NCBI RefSeq assembly: GCF_003627795.1
Contig: NZ_CP032686.1
Span: 496,001-560,000 of the forward strand
Direction of reading: 5' to 3'
Origin: Rhizobium sp. CCGE531
GTDB taxonomy: Bacteria > Pseudomonadota > Alphaproteobacteria > Rhizobiales > Rhizobiaceae
DNA: 64,000 nt
The position numbers and the translations under genes are program-made. The notes beneath the pieces are model-generated. The model was not told the origin of the DNA. It ran no database searches and saw only the letters and a program-made list of their open reading frames with translations. Shown piece by piece: positions 1 through 7,683 of this stretch. Position 1 is the first letter of the stretch; each line of letters starts with the position of its first letter.

Positions 1-1352
1 TCCGTGAAACGCCACCATAGCAAGACCGTGGTTGCACCGAAGCCGAGGCACAGGCCGAACCAGATGCCATTGCTTGCCCAGCCGAGCCAATATCCGCAAA
101 TGGCCATCGCCGGGATACCGATTAGCCAATAGCCGATAAACGTATTGAGCAGACCCGCCTTGGTGTTACCAAGGCCGCGCAGCAACCCGATGCAGATATT
201 TTGAGAGCCCTTCAGGAACTGGTGGGCGATTGCGAACCATAGGAGCGTCGCGGCCATCGCCAGAATTGCGGGATCAGCCTGTGCGCCGAGGAATGGACGC
301 AGCACCATGCCCGGCAACAGGGCGTATAGGAAGCCAACGACGGTCATGATGGAAAAGCTAATAGCCAGAGTCCGTCGGGCTATCGACCCGATCTCAGCAT
401 GCTCATCTTTGCCGACCGCGCGACTAACCAATACAGAGGAGCCGTGGGAAAGGCCGATGTTGAGCTGGTAGACGATGTAGGCGAGCTGGTTGACGACGTT
501 GGAAGCGGCAAGTGCAATCGGGCCAAAGGTTCCCATAAAGATGGATGCAATAGACGTGATCGCCGCTTCGGACCCATAGGTGAGGGCTATCGGAGCGCCC
601 ATTCTTGCGATTCTCATCACAATGGCGGGTGAGGCGCGCCAGTGGCCCAGCGAGAGCAGGGAGCTCATCTCCGGATCACGCCGTACGGTTCTGAAATAAA
701 CGAGAAACGTCCAAACTTGAACGAGAGTAGTCGATAGACCGATGCCCGCGAGCCCCAGCCGCGGCATGCCAAGCCATCCATAGATGAAAATAGCATTCAG
801 CAACACGTTGACGCCGATCGAGATAATGGTGACCCTGAGAAGGGAGCCAGCTCGCCGCATGCCTACCGCGAATTGCCGCAAGACATTCAGCCATAGCATC
901 GGCACCAAACCGGGTGCCAGTGTGAGCATGATCGGCTGCGCAAGGCTTACGATCTTGCTGTCCTGGCCCAAAAAGCCAAGCAAGTGACTGAGTGCGACAA
1001 GAACAATGCCGGCGCCAGTGGCAACGATCGTCGCCAGCAGCATGGAGGCCGATACCAGCTCGCGGACTTCGTCGTGAGCGATCTCGTCGCCCTTTCCATC
1101 GCTGGTGCGTCTTTCGCCACGCGCGATCGCCGAGGCTATCATGTTGCCGACGCCGGTTACCATGCCAACGCACATTGTGCGGAGCTGGTTGTAAAGCAGC
1201 ACGGCGAGCCCGCCTGCGGCCACTGCCTCCACGCTGATCAGACCCATCATGAGGAGGTCGGCGCTGGTCAAGGCGACCTGGGCGAACTGAATCCCGGCGA
1301 TAGGCGCGGCAAGTTTGATAATTTCCAGATAGGGATGGAACCGGCTATTCAT
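1..1352 (-). CDS. MATE family efflux transporter (3' end outside window)
   Basis: The minus strand is open without a stop from the ATG at 1352 to the window edge (about 450 codons). The product is a polytopic membrane protein with two similar halves, typical of MATE (multidrug and toxin extrusion) antiporters, which usually have about 450-480 residues and 12 helices, so only a short C-terminus is missing. The N-terminus has a MATE-like run (IIKLAAPIAGIQFAQ) followed by hydrophobic segments. It starts 7 bases after the stop of the SbnA-like gene and should be its last visible co-transcribed partner. From context I infer export of the product of the diaminopropionate genes; the MATE family also exports drugs and other metabolites. 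Staphyloferrin B loci use an MFS exporter (SbnD) instead, so this would be a replacement. Confidence 0.85.
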   Translation of the reverse strand, partial: MNSRFHPYLEIIKLAAPIAGIQFAQVALTSADLLMMGLISVEAVAAGGLAVLLYNQLRTMCVGMVTGVGNMIASAIARGERRTSDGKGDEIAHDEVRELVSASMLLATIVATGAGIVLVALSHLLGFLGQDSKIVSLAQPIMLTLAPGLVPMLWLNVLRQFAVGMRRAGSLLRVTIISIGVNVLLNAIFIYGWLGMPRLGLAGIGLSTTLVQVWTFLVYFRTVRRDPEMSSLLSLGHWRASPAIVMRIARMGAPIALTYGSEAAITSIASIFMGTFGPIALAASNVVNQLAYIVYQLNIGLSHGSSVLVSRAVGKDEHAEIGSIARRTLAISFSIMTVVGFLYALLPGMVLRPFLGAQADPAILAMAATLLWFAIAHQFLKGSQNICIGLLRGLGNTKAGLLNTFIGYWLIGIPAMAICGYWLGWASNGIWFGLCLGFGATTVLLWWRFT

Positions 1353-1359
1353 TTGCTGC

Positions 1360-2424
1360 TCACGCCTCCGTTTTGGCAGGAGCAATGGCCGCCAGCCGTA
1401 TGGATTCCAGATAGGCGTCAAATAGCCCATGGGCTCGCTGATGAGCTACCTCGCTCAGCAGCTGTCGTTCCATTAGCCAATCATCGTTGAAGATTGTATC
1501 GAGATATTTCTCTCCAGCATCGCAAACCAGGACGACTACGATACTATCGGGCTCAACCATGGCCAGCCGCTTGAGCGCTACATGAATTGCTGCACCGGCG
1601 GTGCCGCCGACAAGAAGGCCGGTTCGACGCGCAACGACACGGGTCATCGCAAACGCATCGACGTCCGAGACCGTAAGGCCTTCATCAATCAACGAATGGT
1701 CGACGTTCGGTCCAACCGTGAAGCCGCCGGGAGCGCCGGCACCTGTCTGCCAATATCGGCCGGGAGGCTCGCCAAAAATAATGCTTCCCCTTGGTTCGAC
1801 GCCGATGGCTGTTACCCTGGAGCCACGATTGCGCAATTCCGCAACCGTTCCACAAAGCGTGCCGCCTGTCCCAACTGCGCCCACCAGATAGTCGACGTCC
1901 GCACCAAGGTCGTCGATCAATTCGGCGGCTAGGCCCGCGTAGCCTTTGTTGTTATTGGGGTTGTAGTGCTGATCGGGCCAGAACGCGCCACTGGTTTCGA
2001 CGATTTCTCCTGCTACCCGCCGCCGCTCAACGGTGCTCGGACCGTCACCCTTGCTTTCGACGAAGACGAGGTTCGCGCCCATGGCCTTCATCGCGCGCAG
2101 TTTGTCACGCGAGGCATGCCCATCCACGACGGCCGTATACTTATAGCCCCGCTCGATGGCGACTAGGGCCAGCCCCGTGCCGGTATTGCCCGAGGTGGGC
2201 TCGACAATATGGCCGCCGGGCTTGAGCGTGCCCGACCGCTCAGCAGCGAGGATCATTTCCCGTGCCATTCTAACCTTGCACGATCCGGTGGGATTGAACT
2301 GTTCGAGTTTCAGCAGCAACCGGCTTCCCGATCCGGTACGGGCAAGTTCGAACAAGGGGGTATGGCCGATCAATTCGGCGCTGGTGATCGCTACTTTTTC
2401 GGTATGTAAACGCTCAAGCATCAT
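1360..2424 (-). CDS. sbnA: SbnA-like 2,3-diaminopropionate biosynthesis synthase (cysteine synthase family)
   Basis: A 354-residue fold-II PLP enzyme of the cysteine synthase/CBS family. A GSCK segment near residue 48 supplies the PLP lysine, an EPTSGNTG loop near residue 75 matches the substrate/PLP loop, and a GTGGT phosphate-binding loop lies near residue 185. In staphylococci SbnA joins O-phospho-L-serine and L-glutamate into N-(1-amino-1-carboxy-2-ethyl)-glutamate, the precursor of L-2,3-diaminopropionate. The SbnA assignment rather than cysteine synthase rests on the adjacent SbnB-like gene. The ATG at 2424 overlaps the TGA of the decarboxylase gene in an ATGA arrangement, indicating translational coupling. 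An ordinary O-acetylserine sulfhydrylase would be the alternative, but its usual neighbours are absent. Confidence 0.85.
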   Translation of the reverse strand: MMLERLHTEKVAITSAELIGHTPLFELARTGSGSRLLLKLEQFNPTGSCKVRMAREMILAAERSGTLKPGGHIVEPTSGNTGTGLALVAIERGYKYTAVVDGHASRDKLRAMKAMGANLVFVESKGDGPSTVERRRVAGEIVETSGAFWPDQHYNPNNNKGYAGLAAELIDDLGADVDYLVGAVGTGGTLCGTVAELRNRGSRVTAIGVEPRGSIIFGEPPGRYWQTGAGAPGGFTVGPNVDHSLIDEGLTVSDVDAFAMTRVVARRTGLLVGGTAGAAIHVALKRLAMVEPDSIVVVLVCDAGEKYLDTIFNDDWLMERQLLSEVAHQRAHGLFDAYLESIRLAAIAPAKTEA

Positions 2425-3761
2425 TGCTGATCCATCCTCCAGGTAAAACCATCGTCCTGCTGCGTCACCACGATCTTGGGCGGTAGGGGCAACTGGTGAA
2501 ACGCACTCTCATTCTTGTCCATCTGATAGCCGGCGGTGTTCGGATAGACGATCAGATCGCCGTAACGGGGTGCTGCCGGAAACAGGATCTTGCGCCAGGT
2601 CAGAACGTCATATTCCATGCAGCTCGAACCGCCGATCGCCGCCCGAACCGGTTCCTGCGGGCGGTCGGCCCCGCGCAGAACCAGGATCGGTGTCGGAAGA
2701 TATTCGCTGTTCTTCCACTGTTCCGACAGGCTCATGCTGAGGCCGGCAACCGTAACGATGCCGTGCTCCGCATTGCACTTGAAGCCTTGTACCGGAAAGA
2801 CCGTCATCCCTGCGCCATTCAGCAGAGCCCGTCCGGGTTCGAGATAGAGGACCACCTTCGCGGCAATCAGTTTTTGCGCCAGCGTGGTTGGGCCGATTAC
2901 GGTTTGCAGGATCGCATCCAGCATGGCGGCGCCGGTGAGCGACTGATGATAGGGATAGAAATGGTTGAAGCTCTTGCCGGCATGGAACTGCGAGGGGTGG
3001 AGCCGTTCCTTGAATCCTTGCCAGTCATCCTCGTCGACATAGGGGCAGGCAAAGCCGCCGCCTATCGAGATCGCGAAGCAAGGGAACCCATATTGCCGGC
3101 GGGTTTCCTCGCACAGGTCGATGAGCGCGGCTGCGAGTTCCGCGCGCGGCTGAACCGCGTATCCATCAAGATGGAAGGAAAAGCCCTCCACGACAATGTG
3201 CTGGTCGGCCTCTTTGCAGCGCCGGAGTGCTGCGGACAGATCGGCAGGATTCAAGCCGAAGCGGCTGTGAGGGCTGTTCGGGGGAAGCACCCGTAAGAGT
3301 ACACGCAGGGGATCGGCTGGTGTGGCGATCGTGATCGCCCGCTCGATCTCATCCAGCGCATCGATGGCAACGGTGGCGCCATGACGGTTTGCCAGCCACA
3401 ACAGATCGTTGCTTTTGGCCGCACCCGTGACGCCTATGTCTTCGCCACGGACGCCGTTGGCAAGGGTATGAACGAATTCCGGAACGCTGGCGACATCGAC
3501 CGCACTCCCGAGGGCCGCGACTTCGCGAAGCCAGGCTCCGGCCTTGTTGGCCTTTTTGCCGAAATAAACCCGGCCCGAGACGTTTCGGTCGCGCAGCACC
3601 TGCTGGAAGGCTCCAAGATTGTCGGCAAAGCTTTCGGGATGGATGAGGTGGAAAGGCCCCTGGCTTGCGCGAGTGACTTGATCGAGCAAGGCCATGTCCC
3701 CGCGGGCGTTGATGGCCCATTCCTTTTCGCGGGCTTTCATGGAGACGGGGGCTAGTTCCAC
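2421..3761 (-). CDS. Fold-III PLP decarboxylase (LysA/SbnH-like)
   Basis: A 446-residue member of the ornithine/diaminopimelate decarboxylase fold-III family. Visible marks are the PLP-lysine region near residue 68 (YFGKKANK, cf. YAVKAN), a glycine-rich phosphate-binding loop (SIGGGFACPY), the EPGR motif in the C-terminal half and a C-terminal GGSSCMEYD segment carrying the catalytic cysteine expected for the dimer interface. In staphyloferrin B synthesis SbnH decarboxylates citryl-diaminopropionate; here the substrate is unknown, but a diaminopropionate adduct is the natural inference from the neighbours. The GTG at 3761 is preceded by AGGG at suitable spacing and overlaps the end of the SbnB-like gene by 10 bases; an internal ATG at 3740 is an alternative start. 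Confidence 0.82.
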   Translation of the reverse strand: MELAPVSMKAREKEWAINARGDMALLDQVTRASQGPFHLIHPESFADNLGAFQQVLRDRNVSGRVYFGKKANKAGAWLREVAALGSAVDVASVPEFVHTLANGVRGEDIGVTGAAKSNDLLWLANRHGATVAIDALDEIERAITIATPADPLRVLLRVLPPNSPHSRFGLNPADLSAALRRCKEADQHIVVEGFSFHLDGYAVQPRAELAAALIDLCEETRRQYGFPCFAISIGGGFACPYVDEDDWQGFKERLHPSQFHAGKSFNHFYPYHQSLTGAAMLDAILQTVIGPTTLAQKLIAAKVVLYLEPGRALLNGAGMTVFPVQGFKCNAEHGIVTVAGLSMSLSEQWKNSEYLPTPILVLRGADRPQEPVRAAIGGSSCMEYDVLTWRKILFPAAPRYGDLIVYPNTAGYQMDKNESAFHQLPLPPKIVVTQQDDGFTWRMDQQ

Positions 3762-4747
3762 AGTTCCACCCTCTTGCCGCGACCTGCGGCGATCGCCCGG
3801 GTGGCAAAGGCATGAGCAACGGGGATATCCGTGATGATCATGCCGCTGCTGAAGGCAAACACCCGGTCGTCCTGCGAGCGGCGTCCGGGTTTGCGGCCGG
3901 CCACGATATCTGGCAATTCGGCGTCGATATGCGGTGTACCATCCGAGCCGGCCAGTCGTTTTCCGGTTACTCCCATCTGTCCTTCGTTGGTAGCGATCGC
4001 ATAATCGGCATCGCGCAGGGCGCCTGCTTCCACTCCCTTACTGGCGACGGAGATGAGCAGCCCACCGGGCTTGAGCCAATTCGTTTGTACTTTGGGATGG
4101 GCCGCGCGGCCGGAAGCGGCGACAACGATGTCGGACGCCGCGACGGCCGCTGGTACATCATCCACCAACTCTATTTTTCTCTGAGGGAAATAGTGGGCAA
4201 AGCGTGCAAGGCTTGCCGCAATCCCATCGGGATGGGTGCCGAAGAGGTGCAGCGTCTCCAACTGAGGAAGAGCAGTCAGCAGGTACGGCAATGTATTGAT
4301 GCCCTGCGCGCCTGTGCCAATCATCAACGCCGAGCGCGCATTTGCCGAAGCGCAATGTTTGGCAATGATCGCGGTCGTTGCCGGAGTTCGTGAGCCGCCA
4401 ACACGATGGCAATCCATGAATGCGAATGGCAGACCGGTCGTATCGTCATAGAGGCTGATCGTGGTGTAGTATTTTTCGGCACTCTCACTGCCTTGGCGGT
4501 AGGATGTCTTGAAGCCGAGTTGCTGGAGAGCCCCGTCATAGCCAAGCATAGAGTAGGAGACTGCATCACGTTCCTCAAGCGGAAGCGGCATCATGAGTTT
4601 CGTTGGGCAACGGGAATCGCCGCTGGCGAAGGAATGATAGGCGTCCTCGACCAATCGTATGACGTCGGCCGGCGGCACCTCGACGTCCGCTAGGTCCGTC
4701 CGGGAGAGAATGTGAATGGCTGGTGTATGGAGATATGAAATACTCAT
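3752..4747 (-). CDS. sbnB: SbnB-like 2,3-diaminopropionate biosynthesis dehydrogenase (ornithine cyclodeaminase family)
   Basis: A 331-residue ornithine cyclodeaminase/mu-crystallin family protein with a Rossmann GTGAQG motif near residue 143 and a conserved R-x-P-A-T-T segment just before it. SbnB oxidatively splits the SbnA product into L-2,3-diaminopropionate and 2-oxoglutarate using NAD. The pairing of this family with an SbnA-type synthase in one operon is the diagnostic signature; a stand-alone ornithine cyclodeaminase or alanine dehydrogenase would not predict the other genes. AAAGG sits about 9 bases upstream of the ATG. The next gene starts inside its 3' end. 210 bases separate it from the kinase-like gene upstream, and no other gene was seen there. 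Confidence 0.85.
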   Translation of the reverse strand: MSISYLHTPAIHILSRTDLADVEVPPADVIRLVEDAYHSFASGDSRCPTKLMMPLPLEERDAVSYSMLGYDGALQQLGFKTSYRQGSESAEKYYTTISLYDDTTGLPFAFMDCHRVGGSRTPATTAIIAKHCASANARSALMIGTGAQGINTLPYLLTALPQLETLHLFGTHPDGIAASLARFAHYFPQRKIELVDDVPAAVAASDIVVAASGRAAHPKVQTNWLKPGGLLISVASKGVEAGALRDADYAIATNEGQMGVTGKRLAGSDGTPHIDAELPDIVAGRKPGRRSQDDRVFAFSSGMIITDIPVAHAFATRAIAAGRGKRVELWN

Positions 4748-4957
4748 TCGCTGGCACCTTTCGTTACTTTTGACATGGGTGGAGATGGATGGAAGCGGCT
4801 AGCGCCAGTTCCATTCTTGACCAATCTGAGCTGGCTCTGACCTTCGCCAGCCGATGTGTGGAAAAGCGCAAGCCGAATGAACGCGCCACAGTCCGTTGAT
4901 GTCAGCGGAGAGGGCATTTACTGCGCTACCTGTCGCGCGTGGAACGCCGCCAAATCG

Positions 4958-5353
4958 TCAGGGCGGAGTGGCACGCCGGAGATCATTTAATGGGATTGCG
5001 CATTCCGGGAGCGGAGCGGCAAAGAAATGCCTGGTCGTCTTGGCAGGAAACTTCCGACCGCTGCGCGCCATCGCGAAGATGGCCTCAGGCGTAATCGTCT
5101 CTCCCAAGCGCCAGGCTTCCACCCGCACGCTTTCATAATCCAGTAGGACTACGGGCAATGCTTTCAGTTGAAGACGTTTGGCAACCGCAAGCCTGTGGTG
5201 GCCATCCATGATGAACAGGGCGTCCTTATGAGCGGTGATAGGCACTTTCCAATATTCAGCTCGGGCAATCTGGTCTTCGAGCTCAAGCACATGTCGTGCA
5301 TCGACTTCTTCGGTCGGAATCAAATCTGTTGGGGGCAACAGGCAATAGGGCAT
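4958..5353 (-). CDS. ParB/Srx-fold protein, probable free L-serine kinase (SerK/SbnI-like)
   Basis: A 131-residue protein consisting of one ParB/Srx-type domain: an N-terminal IPTEEVD segment, a helix, then the IMDGHHRL box at about residues 49-56 and a VVLLDY strand. DGHHR is the signature of archaeal ADP-dependent serine kinase SerK, and SbnI of the staphyloferrin B locus is a related serine kinase making O-phosphoserine for SbnA. The position, first gene of the operon ahead of SbnB- and SbnA-like genes, supports that role strongly. It lacks the long C-terminal part of SbnI (about 250 residues in total), so it would be a minimal version. It lacks the DNA-binding part of partition ParB proteins and has no ParA neighbour. 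The acidic residues of EEVD are candidates for the catalytic glutamate. Confidence 0.72.
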   Translation of the reverse strand: MPYCLLPPTDLIPTEEVDARHVLELEDQIARAEYWKVPITAHKDALFIMDGHHRLAVAKRLQLKALPVVLLDYESVRVEAWRLGETITPEAIFAMARSGRKFPAKTTRHFFAAPLPECAIPLNDLRRATPP

Positions 5354-5459
5354 GCATACACCTCTCGGAGGGCAAAGAGTACACGCATTAGACGAGGGAA
5401 GCTGGCCGCGACCTCGATGGAAGAGAGCATATCTGGGTTGTTCTGAAGGTCAATAAACT

Positions 5460-5474
5460 TGATAAAAAGAATCA
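5460..5474. promoter_or_regulatory. Possible second iron-responsive operator (TGA-N9-TCA)
   Basis: TGATAAAAAGAATCA has the bare TGA-N9-TCA core described for the RirA iron-responsive operator in rhizobia, within an AT-rich stretch 107 bases upstream of the minus-strand kinase-like start. The dyad does not extend beyond the three-base arms, so it is much weaker than the one at 5619-5645 and may be chance. Confidence 0.35.
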
Positions 5475-5618
5475 TATTTTATGAAGAAGACCTTTCACCT
5501 ACCGCGTCGCTCGCGTCACAGTGGGACAATTATGCAAGGCGAAGCTGGAGCGAAGCGCAATTGTCTATATGCAAGCAAACGCCGATGTTCCGTGGGTTTT
5601 TGACTGCAAAATTCTCGA

Positions 5619-5645
5619 AAAACATGATTGTACTCCTCATGTTTT
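5619..5645. promoter_or_regulatory. Perfect 9-9-9 dyad, candidate iron-responsive operator
   Basis: AAAACATGA and TCATGTTTT are exact reverse complements separated by 9 bases, giving the TGA-N9-TCA core of the rhizobial iron-responsive operator with six further paired bases on each side. It ends about 51 bases before the binding-protein start, where a repressor could cover the promoter. The divergent genes on both sides are metal-acquisition genes. RirA binding is inferred from motif and context; no U-tract follows, so a terminator is unlikely. Confidence 0.6.
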
Positions 5646-5696
5646 GTCGTTAGAACTCTCCGGGATTTAATCGTCTCGATCTGAAGGATTGATGTC

Positions 5697-6662
5697 GTGA
5701 TGAAAGTTTTGAGCCTATTTTATATTGCAGGTGTTACGGCGTCGTTAGTAGCAGGACCAGTTGCTGCTCAGGATGCAAAATCCACGTCAATCGTTGATGA
5801 TAGAGGGGTGACGGTTCAGCTTGCGGCTAATCCGAAACGGATTGCATCTGTTTCCTATCTTGCCGCCGATGTGGCCCTAGCCCTTGGCATAAAGCCGACC
5901 GCTGTGACCTACATGACAGGTGGACGAGACCCCGACTTCCTGCTTGGCCTGACGAGGGACGCGGCACAGATCGGACAACGCGCCAAGCCCAATCTTGAGC
6001 TGCTGTCGCAGGCCAAGCCCGACGTGATCATCGCCATGAAGCGCTATACCGTCGGCAATGCCGCGCAATTCGAGAAGATTGCGCCTTATATCGCCTACAA
6101 TATGGAGTTGCTGAGCGAGAGCTATCAGGAAGTTGCCGATCTTTCGAAGCTGTTCGGCAAGCCGGAGCGCGGTGAAGAGCTCAATGCAGAATTCAAACAA
6201 CATCTTGCGGATTTCAACCAGAAGGCTCCGAAGAACGTCCATCCACGTTTTGTAATCATGTGGGGCGGAGACACGCCCTTCGCTTTCCATACGGAAAATA
6301 CCGCCGCATCCATTGTTACAGCACTTGGTGGCGACAACATCGTAGGCCCAATGGCTAAGAGTGGCCGATTTGGCGAGGAACTCAGCCTCGAAACGATGTT
6401 AGAGAAGGATCCGGAAGTCATTTTCGTCTACGACAGCGGCCCGGATCGCCCGCATGAGAACAATCCGATCTGGCAGCAGCTCTCCGCGGTCAAGAACCAT
6501 CGCGTCTACTACGTCGGCGATCACTGGGTGGAAACCAATGGTCCGATTGGCCGCGAGATCGTCCTGCGTGAAGCCGCGCACTATCTGTATCCCGACACTG
6601 TTCCGGCTGTCGATGTGCGCAAGGAGGCCGCCAAGCTCATTCCGGCAAGCCTGCAGAATTGA
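5697..6662 (+). CDS. Periplasmic iron-chelate binding protein of an ABC importer (FecB/FepB type)
   Basis: A 321-residue class III solute-binding protein. Residues 1-25 form a signal peptide ending near VAAQD; the mature part begins with a DDRG-V-x-L segment and NPKRIASV, the usual opening of siderophore binding proteins, and has the two-lobed length expected. It would capture a ferric chelate in the periplasm and deliver it to the two following permeases. AAGGA lies 8 bases before a GTG at 5697; the adjacent ATG at 5700 is an equally good start. The next gene overlaps its stop. No TonB-dependent outer-membrane receptor is in the window. Heme or cobalamin import cannot be excluded from sequence alone. 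Confidence 0.85.
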   Translation: MMKVLSLFYIAGVTASLVAGPVAAQDAKSTSIVDDRGVTVQLAANPKRIASVSYLAADVALALGIKPTAVTYMTGGRDPDFLLGLTRDAAQIGQRAKPNLELLSQAKPDVIIAMKRYTVGNAAQFEKIAPYIAYNMELLSESYQEVADLSKLFGKPERGEELNAEFKQHLADFNQKAPKNVHPRFVIMWGGDTPFAFHTENTAASIVTALGGDNIVGPMAKSGRFGEELSLETMLEKDPEVIFVYDSGPDRPHENNPIWQQLSAVKNHRVYYVGDHWVETNGPIGREIVLREAAHYLYPDTVPAVDVRKEAAKLIPASLQN

Positions 6663-7678
6663 AACGCGCCATGGCCGCCAGGCAACCGACGAACATCGTC
6701 CGGTCATCGACGCTAACCCTCATCGTCCTGATGGTTGCCGCAATGGTCATTGTAGGAGGATTGCTGGTTGGCGCAAAGCCGCTTCCACCGGAAGCGGCTT
6801 TCAAAGCGTTATTTTTCCCTGACGGAAAGATCGACTCCATCCTCGTTTGGACCCTGCGTCTGCCGCGAAGCCTTGCGGCCTTCATTGCAGGCGCAGGCCT
6901 TGGCGTCTCGGGCTACCTGTTGCAGGTACTGACGCGCAATCCGCTTGCCGGGCCTGACCTGACAGGCGTGACATCAGGTGCCGTTGCTCCGATTGTTTAC
7001 TGTTTCGTGTTCTTCCCATCGCTATCCTCCGTGTTCTACCCGCTGGTAGGCTTGGCAGGTGGCCTCGCAGCCGCCTTCGTCACCTTCTGGATCTCGCGCG
7101 GCGGGCGAGGTCGCCCGTTGCACCTGGCGCTGGGGGGTATTAGCGTCTCATTGTTTCTAGGTGCGTTGACAACCTACATTCTGCTTCTGAGTGGATCACA
7201 AGCCCCATCGCTTTTGTTCTGGCTGACGGGTGGTTTCCAAGGCCGCTCCTGGACGCAACTTGCCTATATGACTCCATGGGTGCTTGTCGGCGCGGTTGGT
7301 GCTCTTGCCGTTCAACGCGTCGTCGGTCTGCTCATGCTCAGCGAAGAGGCGGCAGCCGGCATGGGGCTGCGGCTGGAAATTTGGAAGCCGCTGCTGCTCC
7401 TCCTGGCAGTACTTCCCGTGGCAGGCGTCGCGCCGATCGCGGGGCCAGTGGCTTTTGTCGGTCTGGCCGCACCACACATCACTCGCCTATTGAAGCCATC
7501 CGGGCCTGGTTGGACTATTGTGACGACGGCTGCCCTTGGTGGCCTGATCCTGGTCGCCGCCGACGTCGTGGCTCGTAGTGTCGCCGTTCCCAAGGAGCTG
7601 CCCGTCAGCGTCATCACGGCGTTGATCGGAGGGCCGGTGTTTATCTATCTCGTACAGCGACGCAGCATCTCGCTCTAA
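6659..7678 (+). CDS. FecCD family ABC transporter permease
   Basis: About 335 residues with the multi-helix pattern of FecCD permeases. Family marks are the LRLPRSLAAFIAGAGLGVSG segment near residue 65, followed by QVLTRNPLAGPDLTGV, and a C-terminal VAPIAGPVAFVGLAAPHITR block that forms the ATPase-coupling loop. The frame opens with TTG at 6659, overlapping the binding-protein stop; an ATG at 6671 could be the true start. It forms the membrane channel with the next permease, powered by the ATPase encoded at 8735. Confidence 0.88.
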   Translation: MKRAMAARQPTNIVRSSTLTLIVLMVAAMVIVGGLLVGAKPLPPEAAFKALFFPDGKIDSILVWTLRLPRSLAAFIAGAGLGVSGYLLQVLTRNPLAGPDLTGVTSGAVAPIVYCFVFFPSLSSVFYPLVGLAGGLAAAFVTFWISRGGRGRPLHLALGGISVSLFLGALTTYILLLSGSQAPSLLFWLTGGFQGRSWTQLAYMTPWVLVGAVGALAVQRVVGLLMLSEEAAAGMGLRLEIWKPLLLLLAVLPVAGVAPIAGPVAFVGLAAPHITRLLKPSGPGWTIVTTAALGGLILVAADVVARSVAVPKELPVSVITALIGGPVFIYLVQRRSISL

Positions 7679-7683
7679 AGGGC

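Noticed and set aside
2496..3296. Long plus-strand frame opposite the decarboxylase gene
   Set aside because: A mirror of the GC-rich minus-strand gene; its product has no domain and is Arg/His-rich.
4958..5353. ParB-type plasmid partition protein
   Set aside because: It has only the Srx-like domain with a DGHHR box, no helix-turn-helix region and no ParA neighbour, and it heads a diaminopropionate operon.
5459..5653. 64-codon plus-strand ORF in the divergent promoter region
   Set aside because: No ribosome-binding site, odd composition, and it spans both candidate operators.
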